Shown piece after piece: positions 5,287-5,412 of a stretch of DNA of 5,412 nt. The position numbers were made by a program, and so were the translations under genes. The stretch's first letter is position 1. Each line of letters begins with the position of its first letter. The notes under the pieces were generated by a model, which was given only the letters and a program-made list of their open reading frames with translations, did no database searches and had not been told where the DNA came from. The stretch comes from Flavobacteriales bacterium (GTDB lineage: Bacteria > Bacteroidota > Bacteroidia > Flavobacteriales_D > Sanyastnellaceae), in assembly GCA_947457285.1 (NCBI GenBank), contig CANGVZ010000188.1:1-5412 (forward strand), in the 5' to 3' direction.

Positions 5287-5412
5287 ATGAGGTCTCTTGT
5301 TGTCAGTCTCATCTTCATTTTGAGCTTCACATTTGTGGAAGCCCAAAACACCAGAATTCATGAATCAAACAGTATTGGTTGGTATAATTACTTTGGAACA
5401 TGGTCGGTGTCA
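5287..5412 (+). CDS. Exported protein, probable DUF2490 family, 3' end outside window
   Basis: Only the first 42 codons are visible. Residues 1-19 form a Sec signal peptide (MRSLVVSLIFILSFTFVEA), with a likely signal peptidase I cut after Ala19. The mature protein begins QNTRIHESNSIGWYNYFGTW. This start, with a conserved Trp-Tyr-x-Tyr-Phe block right after the signal, resembles DUF2490 proteins, which are predicted outer-membrane beta-barrels in Bacteroidota. The ATG at 5287 is 5 nt after the lipoprotein stop. Unlike the other genes here it has a good Shine-Dalgarno sequence, AGGAG at 5272-5276, inside the end of the upstream gene. The family call rests on a short fragment; the signal peptide and open frame are clear. 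Confidence 0.75.
   Translation, partial: MRSLVVSLIFILSFTFVEAQNTRIHESNSIGWYNYFGTWSVS

Overview
The window looks like chromosomal DNA from a member of the Bacteroidota, probably a Cytophagales- or Flavobacteriia-type organism. The lineage is inferred from several things. Promoter-like sites fit the Bacteroidota sigma consensus (TTTG, about 20 bp, then TAnnTTTG). Most starts lack a Shine-Dalgarno sequence and have A-rich leaders. The gene families are also typical of that phylum: a DUF6671-like protein, a HTH_34-type regulator next to a small membrane protein, and a DUF2490-like exported protein. There is no sign of phage, an insertion sequence, CRISPR, tRNA or rRNA.

Layout. Positions 1-1500 (+) carry formate-tetrahydrofolate ligase (fhs), cut by the left edge. 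It overlaps fdhD (1497-2273, +) by 4 bp, making a compact formate / one-carbon module. An uncharacterised zinc-ribbon-like protein (DUF6671-like, 2270-3139, -) converges on fdhD, and their stop codons overlap. It diverges from rluF (3210-3938, +), a 23S rRNA pseudouridine synthase. rluF in turn converges on a two-gene minus-strand unit (3942-4445): a broken membrane-protein gene followed by a short winged-helix regulator. This unit has a clear Bacteroidota-type promoter with a perfect 7+7 bp palindrome between its -33 and -7 boxes. From 4631 on the plus strand there is a predicted lipoprotein with a SnoaL/NTF2-like domain, followed 5 nt later by the start of a DUF2490-like exported protein that runs off the right edge.

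How the genes relate. fhs and fdhD both deal with formate: one activates it onto tetrahydrofolate, the other matures the molybdenum cofactor of formate dehydrogenase. The overlap suggests translational coupling. rluF is housekeeping. The regulator/membrane-protein pair looks like a self-contained, probably autoregulated cassette whose membrane component has lost its middle. The last two genes make exported proteins of unknown role.

Most worth a second look: (1) a 16-bp terminator-like hairpin with a T-tract inside the conserved coding part of fdhD; (2) the internal deletion plus frameshift in the membrane gene, with a junction sequence that can be read in both frames; (3) the palindromic candidate operator of that cassette. 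I see no clear new defence or mobile system here.
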